A DNA stretch of 64,000 bases from Hyphomicrobiales bacterium (GCA_002869065.1 PKTR01000006.1:1-64000), one strand, 5' to 3'; shown: positions 26,538 through 35,622, numbered from the stretch's first letter. The notes: a model not told the origin generated them from the sequence alone. Numbers and translations are program-made.

Positions 26538-27242
26538 TCAAATCGTCGATGGAATCTCGGAGCCGGGCAGCAGCGCGACACCGATCAACCGCATGCCGTC
26601 GAGGATGTCGGCGGCGATCGCGCGTTTCAGTGCCGCGACGTTGCCGGCACGGATGGCATCGAGCGCTTCCTTGTGCTGATCGTCGAGCTGGATTGTGCCG
26701 ACCCGCCCGTAAACGGTACGCATGAACGGGCCGAACTGCAGCCACAGGCTTTCGATCAGCGTCAGGAAGACTTTCGAACCCGACGCCTCGTAGAGCGCGA
26801 AATGGAAATCGTGATTGAGCCGCATATAGGCTTCGACATCGCCGCTCTCAAGGCTTGCGTCAATCTCATCGTCGATCGCCTGAAGCCGGTCGATTGCATC
26901 GGAATCCAGATTGTTCATCGCCGCCGCGGCGGCCTCCGGCTCAAGCAGAACCCGCGCTTTTACCAGGTCCTCGAAGCGTTGCTCGGTCATTTGCGGGATC
27001 TGGATGCGGCCGTTATCGCGCACCTCGATGGCGTTTTCCGCGGCCAGCGTGCGGATCGCCTCGCGCACCGGTGTCATGCTGGTGCCGAGGGTCGCCGCCA
27101 GCCCGCGCAACGTCACCGTGTTGCCGGGAACGATCTGGCCGGTGATCAACGCCAGCCGGAGCGAGTCGATGGCCTGGTCGCGGACGGTCCGGCGGCGGCC
27201 ATTGGTCTCCACGTCGACGCTTGGAAGCTCTGCGACAGTCAT
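26538..27242 (-). CDS. GntR-family regulator (FCD type) of the polyamine genes
   Basis: A 234-residue regulator. The winged helix (about residues 18-85) includes LRGLAATLGTSMTPVREAIRTLAAENAIEV. The FCD domain follows, with RVLLEPEAAAAAM, LNHDFHFALYEASGS and the metal/ligand-binding His residues (NHDFH and DDQHKEALDAI). It lies between two glutamine-synthetase-like genes, one downstream on the same strand and one divergent. TGTGATCACA occurs on both sides of it, which suggests that it controls both genes and itself. The effector is unknown; a polyamine or its gamma-glutamyl derivative is a reasonable guess. Confidence 0.88.
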   Translation of the reverse strand: MTVAELPSVDVETNGRRRTVRDQAIDSLRLALITGQIVPGNTVTLRGLAATLGTSMTPVREAIRTLAAENAIEVRDNGRIQIPQMTEQRFEDLVKARVLLEPEAAAAAMNNLDSDAIDRLQAIDDEIDASLESGDVEAYMRLNHDFHFALYEASGSKVFLTLIESLWLQFGPFMRTVYGRVGTIQLDDQHKEALDAIRAGNVAALKRAIAADILDGMRLIGVALLPGSEIPSTI

Positions 27243-27306
27243 GGGTCTGGAAACACTCCCTCCGGCTCGGGTGTCGCATAATGCTTGTTGACACTCATCG
27301 GTGTAA

Positions 27307-27316
27307 TGTGATCACA
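27307..27316. promoter_or_regulatory. Operator candidate TGTGATCACA in the GntR / puuA2 divergent gap
   Basis: A perfect palindrome identical to that at 26515-26524. It lies 65 bases from the GntR start and 53 bases before the second puuA start, so it can govern both directions. Confidence 0.65.
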
Positions 27317-27368
27317 ATCCGCCGGCTTGGCAACAGGAGATAGCCGTTTCTTTCGGTACACCCCCATC

Positions 27369-28763
27369 ATGACAAATAATAACGAAGTGGATTTGAGTTC
27401 ATCGTCGGACGTGTCGTCCCCAACCGCCGAGGCGGATGCGTTCCTTGCCCAGCACCCCCATTTCGAGGCGGTCGAATATCTGATGACCGACGTCAACGGC
27501 GTCCTGCGTGGCAAGTGGGCGCCGATCGAATCCCTGCCCAAGGCATTCGAAACCGGCATCAATTTTCCGCTGTCGCTGTTCGGACTGGATATCTGGGGCC
27601 GCGAGGTCATGGAGACCGGACTGCATGTGGACACCGGCGATCGCGACGGATTCTGCATGGCGGTTTCCGGTACGATCCGCGAAGTGCCCTGGGCCGACCG
27701 ACCGACCGCGCAGGTTACCCTGACCATGCACACCGACGAGGCGGAGCCGTTCTACGCCGATCCGCGCCAGTGCCTGGAAAACATGGTCAAACGCATGGAC
27801 GCCGCCGGGCTGCGCGCCGTCTGCGCTTTCGAGCTCGAATTCTATCTGCTCGATCCCAAGGCCCAGCCGGCCGATGACGGAACGCCGTCGCCGGTGCTCA
27901 ACGATGCCGCCGGTCCCGACCGGCAGAACATGTATTCGCTGTCGGACCTGTCGCATTTCGAAGGGCTGTTTGCCGACATCCGCGCGCACGGCCTTGCTCA
28001 GGACCTGCCGCTCGACACCATCGTGTCGGAAGCTGCCCCCGGCCAGTTCGAGGTCAATCTGAAGCACCGCGCCGACCCGCTGGCGGCAGCGGACGACGCG
28101 ATCCTGCTGAAGCGGCTGATAACCGAAACAGCCCGCCATCATGGTCTGACGGCGACCTTCATGGCCAAACCGTTCATGGGCTGGCCCGGCAACGGCATGC
28201 ATGTCCATGCGAGCGTCATCGACAAGGATGGCAACAACATCTTCGCCGACGAGGAAAAGGGTGAGCGCCTGCTCGAAGCAGCGATTGCCGGCCTGCTCGA
28301 CAACATGGCGGATTCCACGCTTTGCTTCGTGCCCGGCTGGAATGGCTTCCGCCGGCTGCAACCCGGTTCCTATGCGCCGACGAGCGCGTCCTGGGGACAC
28401 AACAACCGCTCGGTCGCGGTGCGTGTGCCGGCCTCGCCGCCCGAGGCGACGCGCATCGAACACCGTATCGCCGGCGCAGACGCCAATCCCTACCTGGTGG
28501 TGACCGCGATCCTCGGCGCCATGATGGAGGGCATCGAAAACGACATGGTGCCGCCGCCGGCCGTCGAGTTGAACGCATATGAGGAGGCCGCGCCGCAGCT
28601 GCCCTCCACCATGCCCAACGCCATCAAGCGCTTCGGCAAGTCGGCGTTCACCGCGAAGGCGTTCGGCACCGAATTCCGCGATATGTTCGTGGCCATCAAG
28701 CAGGCCGAGGCCGAGGCCTTCCTGGTCGAAATCACACCGCTTGAGCGGTCCACCTACCTGTAA
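27369..28763 (+). CDS. Second gamma-glutamylpolyamine synthetase-like protein (GS family)
   Basis: 464 residues from the ATG at 27369. A TTG at 27327 is in frame, but no good ribosome site fits either start (AGGAGA at 27335 is about 30 bases from the ATG). GS core motifs are present: FELEFYLLD, SEAAPGQFEVNL, GNGMHVHASV, NRSVAVRVP and EHRIAGADANPYL. It is clearly divergent from the upstream paralogue, for example AAPGQFE against EEGAAQME in the metal site. It may use a different amine such as spermidine, an ethanolamine-like amine or cadaverine. A polyamine-binding protein gene follows 165 bases downstream. Confidence 0.85.
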   Translation: MTNNNEVDLSSSSDVSSPTAEADAFLAQHPHFEAVEYLMTDVNGVLRGKWAPIESLPKAFETGINFPLSLFGLDIWGREVMETGLHVDTGDRDGFCMAVSGTIREVPWADRPTAQVTLTMHTDEAEPFYADPRQCLENMVKRMDAAGLRAVCAFELEFYLLDPKAQPADDGTPSPVLNDAAGPDRQNMYSLSDLSHFEGLFADIRAHGLAQDLPLDTIVSEAAPGQFEVNLKHRADPLAAADDAILLKRLITETARHHGLTATFMAKPFMGWPGNGMHVHASVIDKDGNNIFADEEKGERLLEAAIAGLLDNMADSTLCFVPGWNGFRRLQPGSYAPTSASWGHNNRSVAVRVPASPPEATRIEHRIAGADANPYLVVTAILGAMMEGIENDMVPPPAVELNAYEEAAPQLPSTMPNAIKRFGKSAFTAKAFGTEFRDMFVAIKQAEAEAFLVEITPLERSTYL

Positions 28764-28928
28764 TTCCGCGAGAAACGGAGCGCCGAAAAAGGCTGGAGGA
28801 GAAAAAACCCTATTGTGCGAAAACGGCATGGCTCCTAACGTTCTTTCAGCCGTCAAACACCAATTAGACAAAGCCCCAAGAAAAAACCGGGGCAGCTATG
28901 TTGGCAGTCAACAGAGAGGGATAACCAG

Positions 28929-30026
28929 ATGATGCGCAAAGCGCTTTTTGCCACCACGGTCCTGACCGGCGTGATCGCGGCGGTCGCCGCCAACGCCCAG
29001 GAACGGGTCGTCAACGTCTACAACTGGTCCGACTACATCGACGAGGAGATCCTCACCGAGTTCACCGCAGCGACCGGCATCAAGGTCGTCTATGACGTGT
29101 TCGACTCCAACGAGATCCTCGAGACCAAGCTGCTTGCGGGCGGCACCGGCTATGACGTCGTCGTCCCGACCGGCACCTTCCTTGCCCGCCAGATCCAGGC
29201 CGGCGTGTTCCAGAAGCTCGACAAGTCGAAGCTGCCGAATATCAGCAATATGTGGGCCGACATCTCCAAGCGGATCGAAGCCTACGATCCGGGTAACGAG
29301 TACTCGATCAACTACATGTGGGGCACCACCGGTATTGGCTACAACACCAAGGCGGTTGTCGAGCGCATGGGCGACGAAGGCGCGGTCGGTTCCTGGGACC
29401 TGATCTTCAATCCTGAAAACCTCAAGAAGTTCCAGGATTGCGGCGTGCACATGCTCGACGCTCCGGCGGAAATGATCCCGGCCGCGCTGAACTATCTCGG
29501 CATGAACCCGGATTCCAAGGACCCGGCGGAAATCGAGAAGGCCGGCGAGCTGCTGCTGACCATCCGCCCGTACATTCAGAAGTTCCATTCCTCGGAATAC
29601 ATCAACGCGCTCGCCAACGGCGACATCTGCATCGCGGTCGGCTGGTCCGGCGACGTGCTGCAGGCTCGCGACCGTGCGGCCGAAGCCGAGAAGGGCGTCG
29701 AGATCGGCTATTCGATCCCCAAGCAGGGCGCCCAGATGTGGTTCGACCAGATGGCGATCCCGGCCGATGCCAAGAACGTCGCCGAGGCCCATGAGTTCCT
29801 CAACTACATTATGGACCCGAAGGTCATGGCGAAGGCGTCCAACTACGTCTACTACGCCAACGGCAACAAGGCCTCGCAGGAGTTCCTCAACGAGGACGTG
29901 ATCGGCGATACGGCGATCTATCCGGACGAGGCGACCGTCGGAAAGCTGTTCACGACGACGCCGTATGATCCGAAGATCCAGCGCATCGTGACCCGCACCT
30001 GGACCAAGGTGAAGAGCGGTCAGTAA
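28929..30026 (+). CDS. potF: Polyamine ABC transporter, periplasmic binding protein (PotF-like)
   Basis: A 365-residue solute-binding protein. The signal peptide (MRKALFATTVLTGVIAAVAANAQ) is followed by NVYNWSDYIDEEILTEF, the diagnostic PotD/PotF start. Further family segments are YDVVVPTGTFLARQIQ, MWGTTGIGYN and the binding-site region IAVGWSGDVLQARDRA. The length and the double ATG (28929/28932) are typical. It delivers putrescine or related polyamines to the PotGHI complex encoded just downstream. A strong terminator after it probably makes the binding protein more abundant than the membrane parts. Confidence 0.94.
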   Translation: MMRKALFATTVLTGVIAAVAANAQERVVNVYNWSDYIDEEILTEFTAATGIKVVYDVFDSNEILETKLLAGGTGYDVVVPTGTFLARQIQAGVFQKLDKSKLPNISNMWADISKRIEAYDPGNEYSINYMWGTTGIGYNTKAVVERMGDEGAVGSWDLIFNPENLKKFQDCGVHMLDAPAEMIPAALNYLGMNPDSKDPAEIEKAGELLLTIRPYIQKFHSSEYINALANGDICIAVGWSGDVLQARDRAAEAEKGVEIGYSIPKQGAQMWFDQMAIPADAKNVAEAHEFLNYIMDPKVMAKASNYVYYANGNKASQEFLNEDVIGDTAIYPDEATVGKLFTTTPYDPKIQRIVTRTWTKVKSGQ

Positions 30027-30038
30027 GCCTAAACGAGC

Positions 30039-30071
30039 CGCCGCCTCGCAGTCATGCGGGGCGGCGTTTTT
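30039..30071 (+). terminator. Hairpin terminator / attenuator between potF and potG
   Basis: CGCCGCC-T-CGCA pairs with TGCG-G-GGCGGCG around GTCA and is followed by TTTTT. It lies in the potF-potG gap, where partial readthrough would set the usual excess of binding protein. Confidence 0.85.
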
Positions 30072-30178
30072 CCAGGCATTCCCGCTACGATTGCCCGGCG
30101 CGCCGCCGGGGTGGGGCGGTATTTTCAGTCGTCTTTCGGAGTGTCTGTCTTTCGAAGCAATGCGGGGAGGATTGCGCG

Positions 30179-31324
30179 GTGGCAGCAAAGGCTCTTGGAC
30201 CGATCCGTCGGTCGTTCGCGCCCTGGGACGATCCCTCGGCAAAGCCCTTTATCGACTTCAGGAACATCACCAAGAAATTCGGTGAGTTCACGGCGATCGA
30301 CAATCTTTCGCTGTCGATCTACGAGCGCGAGTTCTTCGCACTGCTCGGGCCGTCTGGCTGCGGCAAGACCACGTTGATGCGCATGCTGGCCGGCTTCGAG
30401 GAGCCGACCGAAGGGCAGGTCATGCTCGACGGCGTCAATCTCTCCGGCGTGCCGCCCTATCGCCGGCCCGTCAACATGATGTTCCAGTCCTACGCGCTGT
30501 TCCCGCACATGACGGTGGAGGCCAATATCGGCTTCGGCCTCAAGCAGGACGGCATGCCGAAAAACGAGATCGCCCAGCGCGTCGAGGAAATGCTGGCCAT
30601 GGTGAAGCTGGAGAAGTTCGCCAAGCGTAAGCCGCACCAGCTTTCCGGCGGTCAGCGCCAGCGCGTCGCGCTTGCCCGCTCGCTCGCCAAGCGCCCGAAG
30701 GTGCTGCTGCTCGACGAACCGCTTGCCGCGCTCGACAAGAAACTGCGCGAGGAAACCCAGTTCGAACTGACCGACCTGCAGCAGGAACTCGGCATGACCT
30801 TCCTGATCGTCACGCACGACCAGGAAGAAGCGATGACGGTCGCCGACCGGATCGCCGTCATGGATCACGGCCAGCTCATTCAGGTCGCCACGCCCTCGGA
30901 GATCTACGAGCTGCCGAACAGCCGTTACGTCGCCGACTTCGTCGGTGACATCAACATCATCGAAGCCAAGGTGGTGTCGCAGGAGGGTCGCACGGCGGTG
31001 CTCGAAACCGCGCATGGGCGCATCGAGGCCAATCACGACACCAAGCTCGAAACCGGCAAGACCGTGTGGTTCGCGATCCGGCCGGAAAAGGTCCACATCC
31101 GCCTCGATGCTCCGGCTGAAGGGAGCGTCAACACGCTGGGCGGCGAGATCTGGGACATCGGCTATCTCGGCGACATGTCGATCTACCACGTCCACTTCGC
31201 CAACGATGCGGTGCTGAAGTCGGCACAGACCAACGCCACCCGCCTGACCGAGCGCCCGATCGGCTGGGATGACAAGGTGTGGATCTCGTGGGATCGCGAC
31301 GCCGGCGTGGTGCTGGACCGGTAA
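30179..31324 (+). CDS. potG: Polyamine ABC transporter ATPase (PotG/PotA)
   Basis: 381 residues from a GTG start with GGGGAGG 8 bases upstream. The ABC domain has Walker A GPSGCGKTT, Q-loop FQSYALFPHM, signature LSGGQRQR, Walker B LLLDEPLAALD and the switch histidine in VTHDQEEA. A C-terminal TOBE/regulatory domain (about 290-381) follows. It energises import through PotH and PotI. The SYALFPHMTVEANIGFGL stretch is typical of spermidine/putrescine ATPases. Confidence 0.94.
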   Translation: MAAKALGPIRRSFAPWDDPSAKPFIDFRNITKKFGEFTAIDNLSLSIYEREFFALLGPSGCGKTTLMRMLAGFEEPTEGQVMLDGVNLSGVPPYRRPVNMMFQSYALFPHMTVEANIGFGLKQDGMPKNEIAQRVEEMLAMVKLEKFAKRKPHQLSGGQRQRVALARSLAKRPKVLLLDEPLAALDKKLREETQFELTDLQQELGMTFLIVTHDQEEAMTVADRIAVMDHGQLIQVATPSEIYELPNSRYVADFVGDINIIEAKVVSQEGRTAVLETAHGRIEANHDTKLETGKTVWFAIRPEKVHIRLDAPAEGSVNTLGGEIWDIGYLGDMSIYHVHFANDAVLKSAQTNATRLTERPIGWDDKVWISWDRDAGVVLDR

Positions 31325-31417
31325 TCGCGGCAGCTGCGGGCGACCGGATCGAACAGAAACGGGACAACGATCACAGGACGGCCAGCGAGCCGTCGCGATC
31401 GCAAAGGGGGACGGAAC

Positions 31418-32353
31418 ATGAGCGCTGATGCGACCACCCCGCACAGTCTGACCAAGAAGAGCGCGCTGCGATGGCTCGTCGTCGGCATCCCGTATGTCTG
31501 GCTGCTGGTCTTTTTCCTCGCGCCGTTCTTCATCGTCTTCAAGATCTCGCTGTCGGAAGTGGCGATTGCCATGCCGCCATATCTGCCGACCTTCGACGCG
31601 GTGAAGAGCGTCAGCGAGCTCTGGGACAATATCGCCAAGCTCTCGATCGCCAACTATGTCTGGCTGACCGAGGACGCGCTCTACTGGCGCTCGTATCTCT
31701 CGAGCGTCACGATTGCCGCGATCTCGACCTTCCTGCTGCTGTTGATCGGCTATCCGATCGCCTACGGCATGGCGCGCGCGCCGCGCGCCTGGCGGCCGAC
31801 CCTCTTGATGCTGATCATCCTGCCGTTCTGGACCAGCTTCCTGATCCGCGTTTACGCCTGGATCGGTATCCTCAAGAAGGAAGGCCTGCTGAACCAGTTG
31901 CTGCTCAATCTCGGCGTCATCAGCGACCCGCTGACGATCCTCAACACCAATTCAGCGGTCTATATCGGCATTGTTTATTCGTACCTGCCGTTCATGATCC
32001 TGCCGCTCTATGCGGCGCTCGAGAAGATGGACGAGTCGCTGCTCGAAGCGGCCGCCGATCTCGGTTGCGCGCCGATCAAGGCGTTCTGGGTCATCACCTT
32101 CCCGCTGTCGTTGTCCGGCGTGCTCGCCGGCTCGTTCCTCTGCTTCATCCCGATCGTTGGCGAGTTCGTCATCCCCGATCTGCTCGGCGGCTCCGATACG
32201 CTGATGATCGGCAAGACGCTGTGGACGGAATTCTTCAACAACCGCGACTGGCCGGTTTCCAGTGCCGTCGCCGTCATCCTGCTGCTGATCCTGGTGATCC
32301 CGATCGTGGTCTTCCAGAACAGCCAGGCCAGAGCATTGGAGAAGGGACGATGA
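31418..32353 (+). CDS. potH: Polyamine ABC transporter permease (PotH)
   Basis: A 311-residue inner-membrane permease with six predicted helices. The first lies at about residues 20-45 and is followed by the large periplasmic loop usual in PotH/PotB. The ATPase-contacting EAA loop reads LLEAAADLGCAPIKAFWVITFPLS. IRVYAWIGILKKEGLLN is a family signature. It ends in an ATGA overlap with potI. Confidence 0.93.
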   Translation: MSADATTPHSLTKKSALRWLVVGIPYVWLLVFFLAPFFIVFKISLSEVAIAMPPYLPTFDAVKSVSELWDNIAKLSIANYVWLTEDALYWRSYLSSVTIAAISTFLLLLIGYPIAYGMARAPRAWRPTLLMLIILPFWTSFLIRVYAWIGILKKEGLLNQLLLNLGVISDPLTILNTNSAVYIGIVYSYLPFMILPLYAALEKMDESLLEAAADLGCAPIKAFWVITFPLSLSGVLAGSFLCFIPIVGEFVIPDLLGGSDTLMIGKTLWTEFFNNRDWPVSSAVAVILLLILVIPIVVFQNSQARALEKGR

Positions 32354-33168
32354 GACGCGGTTTCAGCTGGTTCAACGGCATCTCCATTACGCTCGGCTTT
32401 GTCTTCCTGTACCTGCCGATCCTGTTGCTGGTCATCTACTCGTTCAACGAGTCGCGGCTCGTCACGGTATGGGCCGGCTTCTCGACCAAATGGTACGGCG
32501 CCATGCTCGAGAACGAGGGGCTGTTGAACGCGGCCTGGGTGACCGCCCGCGTCGCCTTCCTTTCGGCGACCCTGTCGACCATCCTCGGTACGCTCGGCGC
32601 CATCACGCTGGTGCGTTTCGGCCGCTTCCATGGCCGCACGCTGTTCTCCGGCATGATCTATGCGCCGCTGGTGATGCCGGATGTCATTCTCGGCCTGTCG
32701 CTGCTCCTGCTGTTCGTGGCGGTCAATTTCGAGCGCGGCTTCTGGACGGTGATCATCGCGCACGTCACCTTCGGCATGTGTTATGTCGCCGTCGTCGTGC
32801 AGTCGCGGCTGGTCTCGTTCGACCGCAGTCTGGAAGAGGCGGCGCTTGATCTAGGCTGTCCGCCGTTCAAGACGTTCTTCATCTTCACGCTGCCGCTGAT
32901 CCTGCCCGCTGTCATCGCCGGCTGGATGCTCGCCTTCACCCTGTCGCTCGACGACCTGGTGATTGCGTCCTTCACCACCGGTCCGGGCGCGACGACGCTG
33001 CCGATGAAGATCTACTCGCAGGTCCGCCTCGGCGTGACACCGGAAATCAACGCCGTGTGTACGGTTCTGATTGCCTTCGTCACGGTCGGCGTCATCACCG
33101 CCTCGGTGATCACCAAGCGCCAGGAAGTGGAGCGTCAGCGCGCCGAGCGCCTCGCCATGCAGCACTAA
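32350..33168 (+). CDS. potI: Polyamine ABC transporter permease (PotI)
   Basis: 272 residues from the ATG at 32350, which overlaps the potH stop. Six helices and the EAA loop LEEAALDLGCPPFKTFFIFTLPLI are visible. YSFNESRLVTVWAGFSTKWYG near the N-terminus and SLDDLVIASFTTGPGATTLP are hallmark PotI/PotC segments. It completes the importer with PotF, PotG and PotH. Its stop lies only 15 bases from the convergent MocR gene. Confidence 0.94.
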   Translation: MRRGFSWFNGISITLGFVFLYLPILLLVIYSFNESRLVTVWAGFSTKWYGAMLENEGLLNAAWVTARVAFLSATLSTILGTLGAITLVRFGRFHGRTLFSGMIYAPLVMPDVILGLSLLLLFVAVNFERGFWTVIIAHVTFGMCYVAVVVQSRLVSFDRSLEEAALDLGCPPFKTFFIFTLPLILPAVIAGWMLAFTLSLDDLVIASFTTGPGATTLPMKIYSQVRLGVTPEINAVCTVLIAFVTVGVITASVITKRQEVERQRAERLAMQH

Positions 33169-33183
33169 CGAGCGTTTCCCTGC

Positions 33184-34530
33184 TCACAGCAGGTTCGACA
33201 GCGTCGTCAGCGCGCCGCGCAGCACCGCGCGCGTCGGCGGCGCGGTCAGGCAGATGCGGATACCGTCGAACGAGCCGCGCCCGACGGTGAATGTCGAGGC
33301 CGGCACCACCGAGACCCCGTGATCATGCGCCCGCCGGGCGACAGCGTCGCCGTCGGCAAGTGGCAGCCAGTGGTGCAGGGCAGGGGCCGATTCCGGCTCC
33401 GTCCCGCCGAGGATGCGCATCGCCAGGCGATGGCGGGCGGCGACCTCCTTGCGCTGCCAGGCAGTGCGCTCGTCGACCCTGCCATCCTCGATCAGCCGGC
33501 ACGCGAGCATCAGGGTCAGCGGACTCATCATCCAGGTCGTCGCGTGGGCTTCCGGGTCGAGCGGGGCAAGCCGTGCCGCCGGCCCAGCGATCCAGCCGAA
33601 GCGCAGGCCGGGCGCCGCCGTCTTCGACAGCGATGACAGCAGCACCACCCGGTCGGTATCCTCGGCCAGAAGCGGCGGATGGTCGGTGAGGGCGCCATAG
33701 ACATCGTCCTCGATCAGCATCAGACCGAGCCGTTCGGCGGTAACGACGATGTCCCGCCGGCGCAAATTGCCCATCACCGCCGCCGTCGGATTCTGAAGGT
33801 TCGGCACCAGCACGGCAACCTTGGCGCCGGAGCGCCGTGCCTCGCGGGCGAGCGCATCCGGCAGCATCCCCTCCTGGTCCATGGCGACGGGAATGAGCGT
33901 GATGCCAAGCGTGCGGGCAACGGCCTTGATGCCGGGGAACGTCATCTCCTCGACCAGCACCTTGTCGCCGGGACCGACCAGGCACATCAGCGTCGCAAGC
34001 AAGGCCTGCTGCGCGCCGGCGACCAGATGTACGACCCCGGATTTCGGGTCGACACCGCGGCTGGCGAGCATGGTTGCCGCGGCCGCTCTGGCCCGTTCAA
34101 GCAGCACCGCGCCCGGATAGGCGAGCGCGCCGGCCAATCCGCCGTCGCGGGCCAGGTCGGCAAGCGCCTCTTCGACCCCTGGGGCGGTATGGTTTTCCGC
34201 CGGCACATTGGTCGACAGATCGACAGGCGCACGCTCCGCGCTGGCGGCAAGCGCGAACAGGCCCGCCTCCAGCGAGCCGGCACGTACATAGGTGCCGCGA
34301 CCGACTTCGCCGACAACGAGATGACGCCGCGCCGCCTCGCGATAGGCCTCGGTGATCGTGGAGACGTTGACGCCGAGATGCCAGGCCATGTCGCGATGGG
34401 TCGGCAGCCTGTCGCCCGGCCGCAGCGCGCCGGTTTCGATCGCTTCGGCGATGGCGTCGACGATGGCGCGGTAGCGCGGCCCGCTGCGTTCCGCAATCTC
34501 CGGTATCCAGCCCGCTCCGCCATCGGCCAT
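33184..34530 (-). CDS. MocR-type regulator (GntR winged helix fused to aminotransferase fold)
   Basis: 448 residues from the ATG at 34530; the frame is open 24 codons further but would cover the operators. The N-terminal GntR helix-turn-helix (about 12-75) contains LRPGDRLPTHRDMAWHLGVNVSTITEAYREA. A fold-type I PLP aminotransferase domain (about 100-440) includes LVPNLQNPTAAVMG, EDDVYGAL and the PLP-lysine region SSLSKTAAPGLRFGWI. MocR proteins use PLP to sense an amino compound. It is divergent from a dehydratase gene, its likely target, with tandem direct repeats between. Confidence 0.92.
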   Translation of the reverse strand: MADGGAGWIPEIAERSGPRYRAIVDAIAEAIETGALRPGDRLPTHRDMAWHLGVNVSTITEAYREAARRHLVVGEVGRGTYVRAGSLEAGLFALAASAERAPVDLSTNVPAENHTAPGVEEALADLARDGGLAGALAYPGAVLLERARAAAATMLASRGVDPKSGVVHLVAGAQQALLATLMCLVGPGDKVLVEEMTFPGIKAVARTLGITLIPVAMDQEGMLPDALAREARRSGAKVAVLVPNLQNPTAAVMGNLRRRDIVVTAERLGLMLIEDDVYGALTDHPPLLAEDTDRVVLLSSLSKTAAPGLRFGWIAGPAARLAPLDPEAHATTWMMSPLTLMLACRLIEDGRVDERTAWQRKEVAARHRLAMRILGGTEPESAPALHHWLPLADGDAVARRAHDHGVSVVPASTFTVGRGSFDGIRICLTAPPTRAVLRGALTTLSNLL

Positions 34531-34534
34531 CGCA

Positions 34535-34572
34535 ATTGTCGCCCATACAATGTTTCGATTGACCCATACAAT
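34535..34572. promoter_or_regulatory. Direct-repeat operator for the MocR regulator
   Basis: CCCATACAAT occurs at 34542-34551 and again at 34563-34572, exactly 21 bp (two helical turns) apart. ATTGT at 34535-34539 mirrors the ACAAT of the first copy. Tandem direct repeats with an added inverted half-site are the known arrangement of MocR-family boxes, and they lie between the MocR gene and its divergent neighbour. Confidence 0.72.
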
Positions 34573-34613
34573 AGCGCTTGCTACCCCAAGGATGCAAGAC
34601 AAGGAAGGTCGCC

Positions 34614-35585
34614 ATGATCACGCTCGAGGAATTCGATCACGCCGCTGAAGTCGTCTACAGCGCGATGCTGCCGACACCGCAATACGCCTGGCCGCTGCTG
34701 GCCGCCGAACTCGGTGTCGATGTCTGGGTCAAGCACGAGAACGCGACGCCGACCGGCGCGTTCAAGGTGCGCGGCGGTCTCGTCTTCGTCGACCGGCTGA
34801 TGCGCGAAAACTCGTCGGTGAAGGGCATCGCGTCGGCCACCCGCGGCAATCATGGCCAGAGCCTTGCCTATGCGGCGCGGCGCGCCGGGATCGGCTGTGC
34901 CATTGTCGTGCCGTATGGCAATTCGCAGGAAAAGAACGCCGCCATGCGTGCCTTCGGCGCCGACCTCATCGAGCACGGTGCCGACTTCGACGCCGCCAAG
35001 GAGAAAGTCGCCGAAATCGCTGCCGAGCGCGGTTACGAAATGGTGCCGAGCTTCCATCGCGATCTGGTCAAGGGCGTGGGCACCTATTCGCGCGAGTTCC
35101 TTTCTTCCGTCAGCGACCTCGACACGGTCTTCGTGCCGATCGGCCTTGGCTCCGGCATCTGTGGCATGATTTCGGCGCGCAACGCGCTCGGCCTCAAGAC
35201 CAAGATCGTCGGCGTGGTTTCAGAAGGTGCACCGGCCTACGCGCTATCCTTCGAGGCCGGCAAGGTCGTCGACAGCGACAAGGCGATCACCTTCGCCGAT
35301 GGCGTCGCCGTGCGCGGCCCCGCGCAGGAAGCCTTCGACGTCATCAAGGGCGGCGCCGAGCGTATCGTGCGGGTCAGCGACGCGGCGATCGCCGAAGCGG
35401 TCCGGCTCTATTTCCGCGCCACCCATTGCGTCGCCGAAGGGGCGGGCGCCGCGGGTCTCGCGGCTGTCATGGCCGAGCGCGAAAGCCTGCGTGGCAAGAA
35501 GGTCGGTGTCGTGCTGTCGGGTCAGAACATCGACGCGCCGTGGTATCGTGAGATCCTCGCCGGCGGCGTCCCGACCCCGGCCTGA
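34614..35585 (+). CDS. Threonine/serine dehydratase-like PLP enzyme (fold type II)
   Basis: 323 residues from the ATG at 34614 (AAGGAAGG five bases upstream). The PLP lysine lies in TGAFKVRGG, the substrate loop is SATRGNHGQSLA, and the phosphate-binding glycine loop is GLGSGICG. There is no C-terminal ACT domain, so it is the catabolic, non-isoleucine-regulated form. It deaminates threonine or serine to a 2-oxo acid. EutB of hydroxyectoine breakdown is a close relative that is also controlled by a MocR protein, but eutC and doe genes are absent here. Confidence 0.85.
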   Translation: MITLEEFDHAAEVVYSAMLPTPQYAWPLLAAELGVDVWVKHENATPTGAFKVRGGLVFVDRLMRENSSVKGIASATRGNHGQSLAYAARRAGIGCAIVVPYGNSQEKNAAMRAFGADLIEHGADFDAAKEKVAEIAAERGYEMVPSFHRDLVKGVGTYSREFLSSVSDLDTVFVPIGLGSGICGMISARNALGLKTKIVGVVSEGAPAYALSFEAGKVVDSDKAITFADGVAVRGPAQEAFDVIKGGAERIVRVSDAAIAEAVRLYFRATHCVAEGAGAAGLAAVMAERESLRGKKVGVVLSGQNIDAPWYREILAGGVPTPA

Positions 35586-35622
35586 GGTGAGGGCCCGGGA
35601 AGGCTCGCTCCAGATCCCCCCG

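Noticed and set aside
28880-28903. Small inverted repeat GCCCC / GGGGC before potF as a terminator
   Set aside because: The 5-bp arms around a loop of about ten bases have no U-tract, which is too weak to call.
34614-35585. Hydroxyectoine-degradation gene eutB
   Set aside because: A MocR neighbour fits, but eutC, doeA/doeB and ectoine transporter genes are missing, so the broader threonine/serine dehydratase call is safer.
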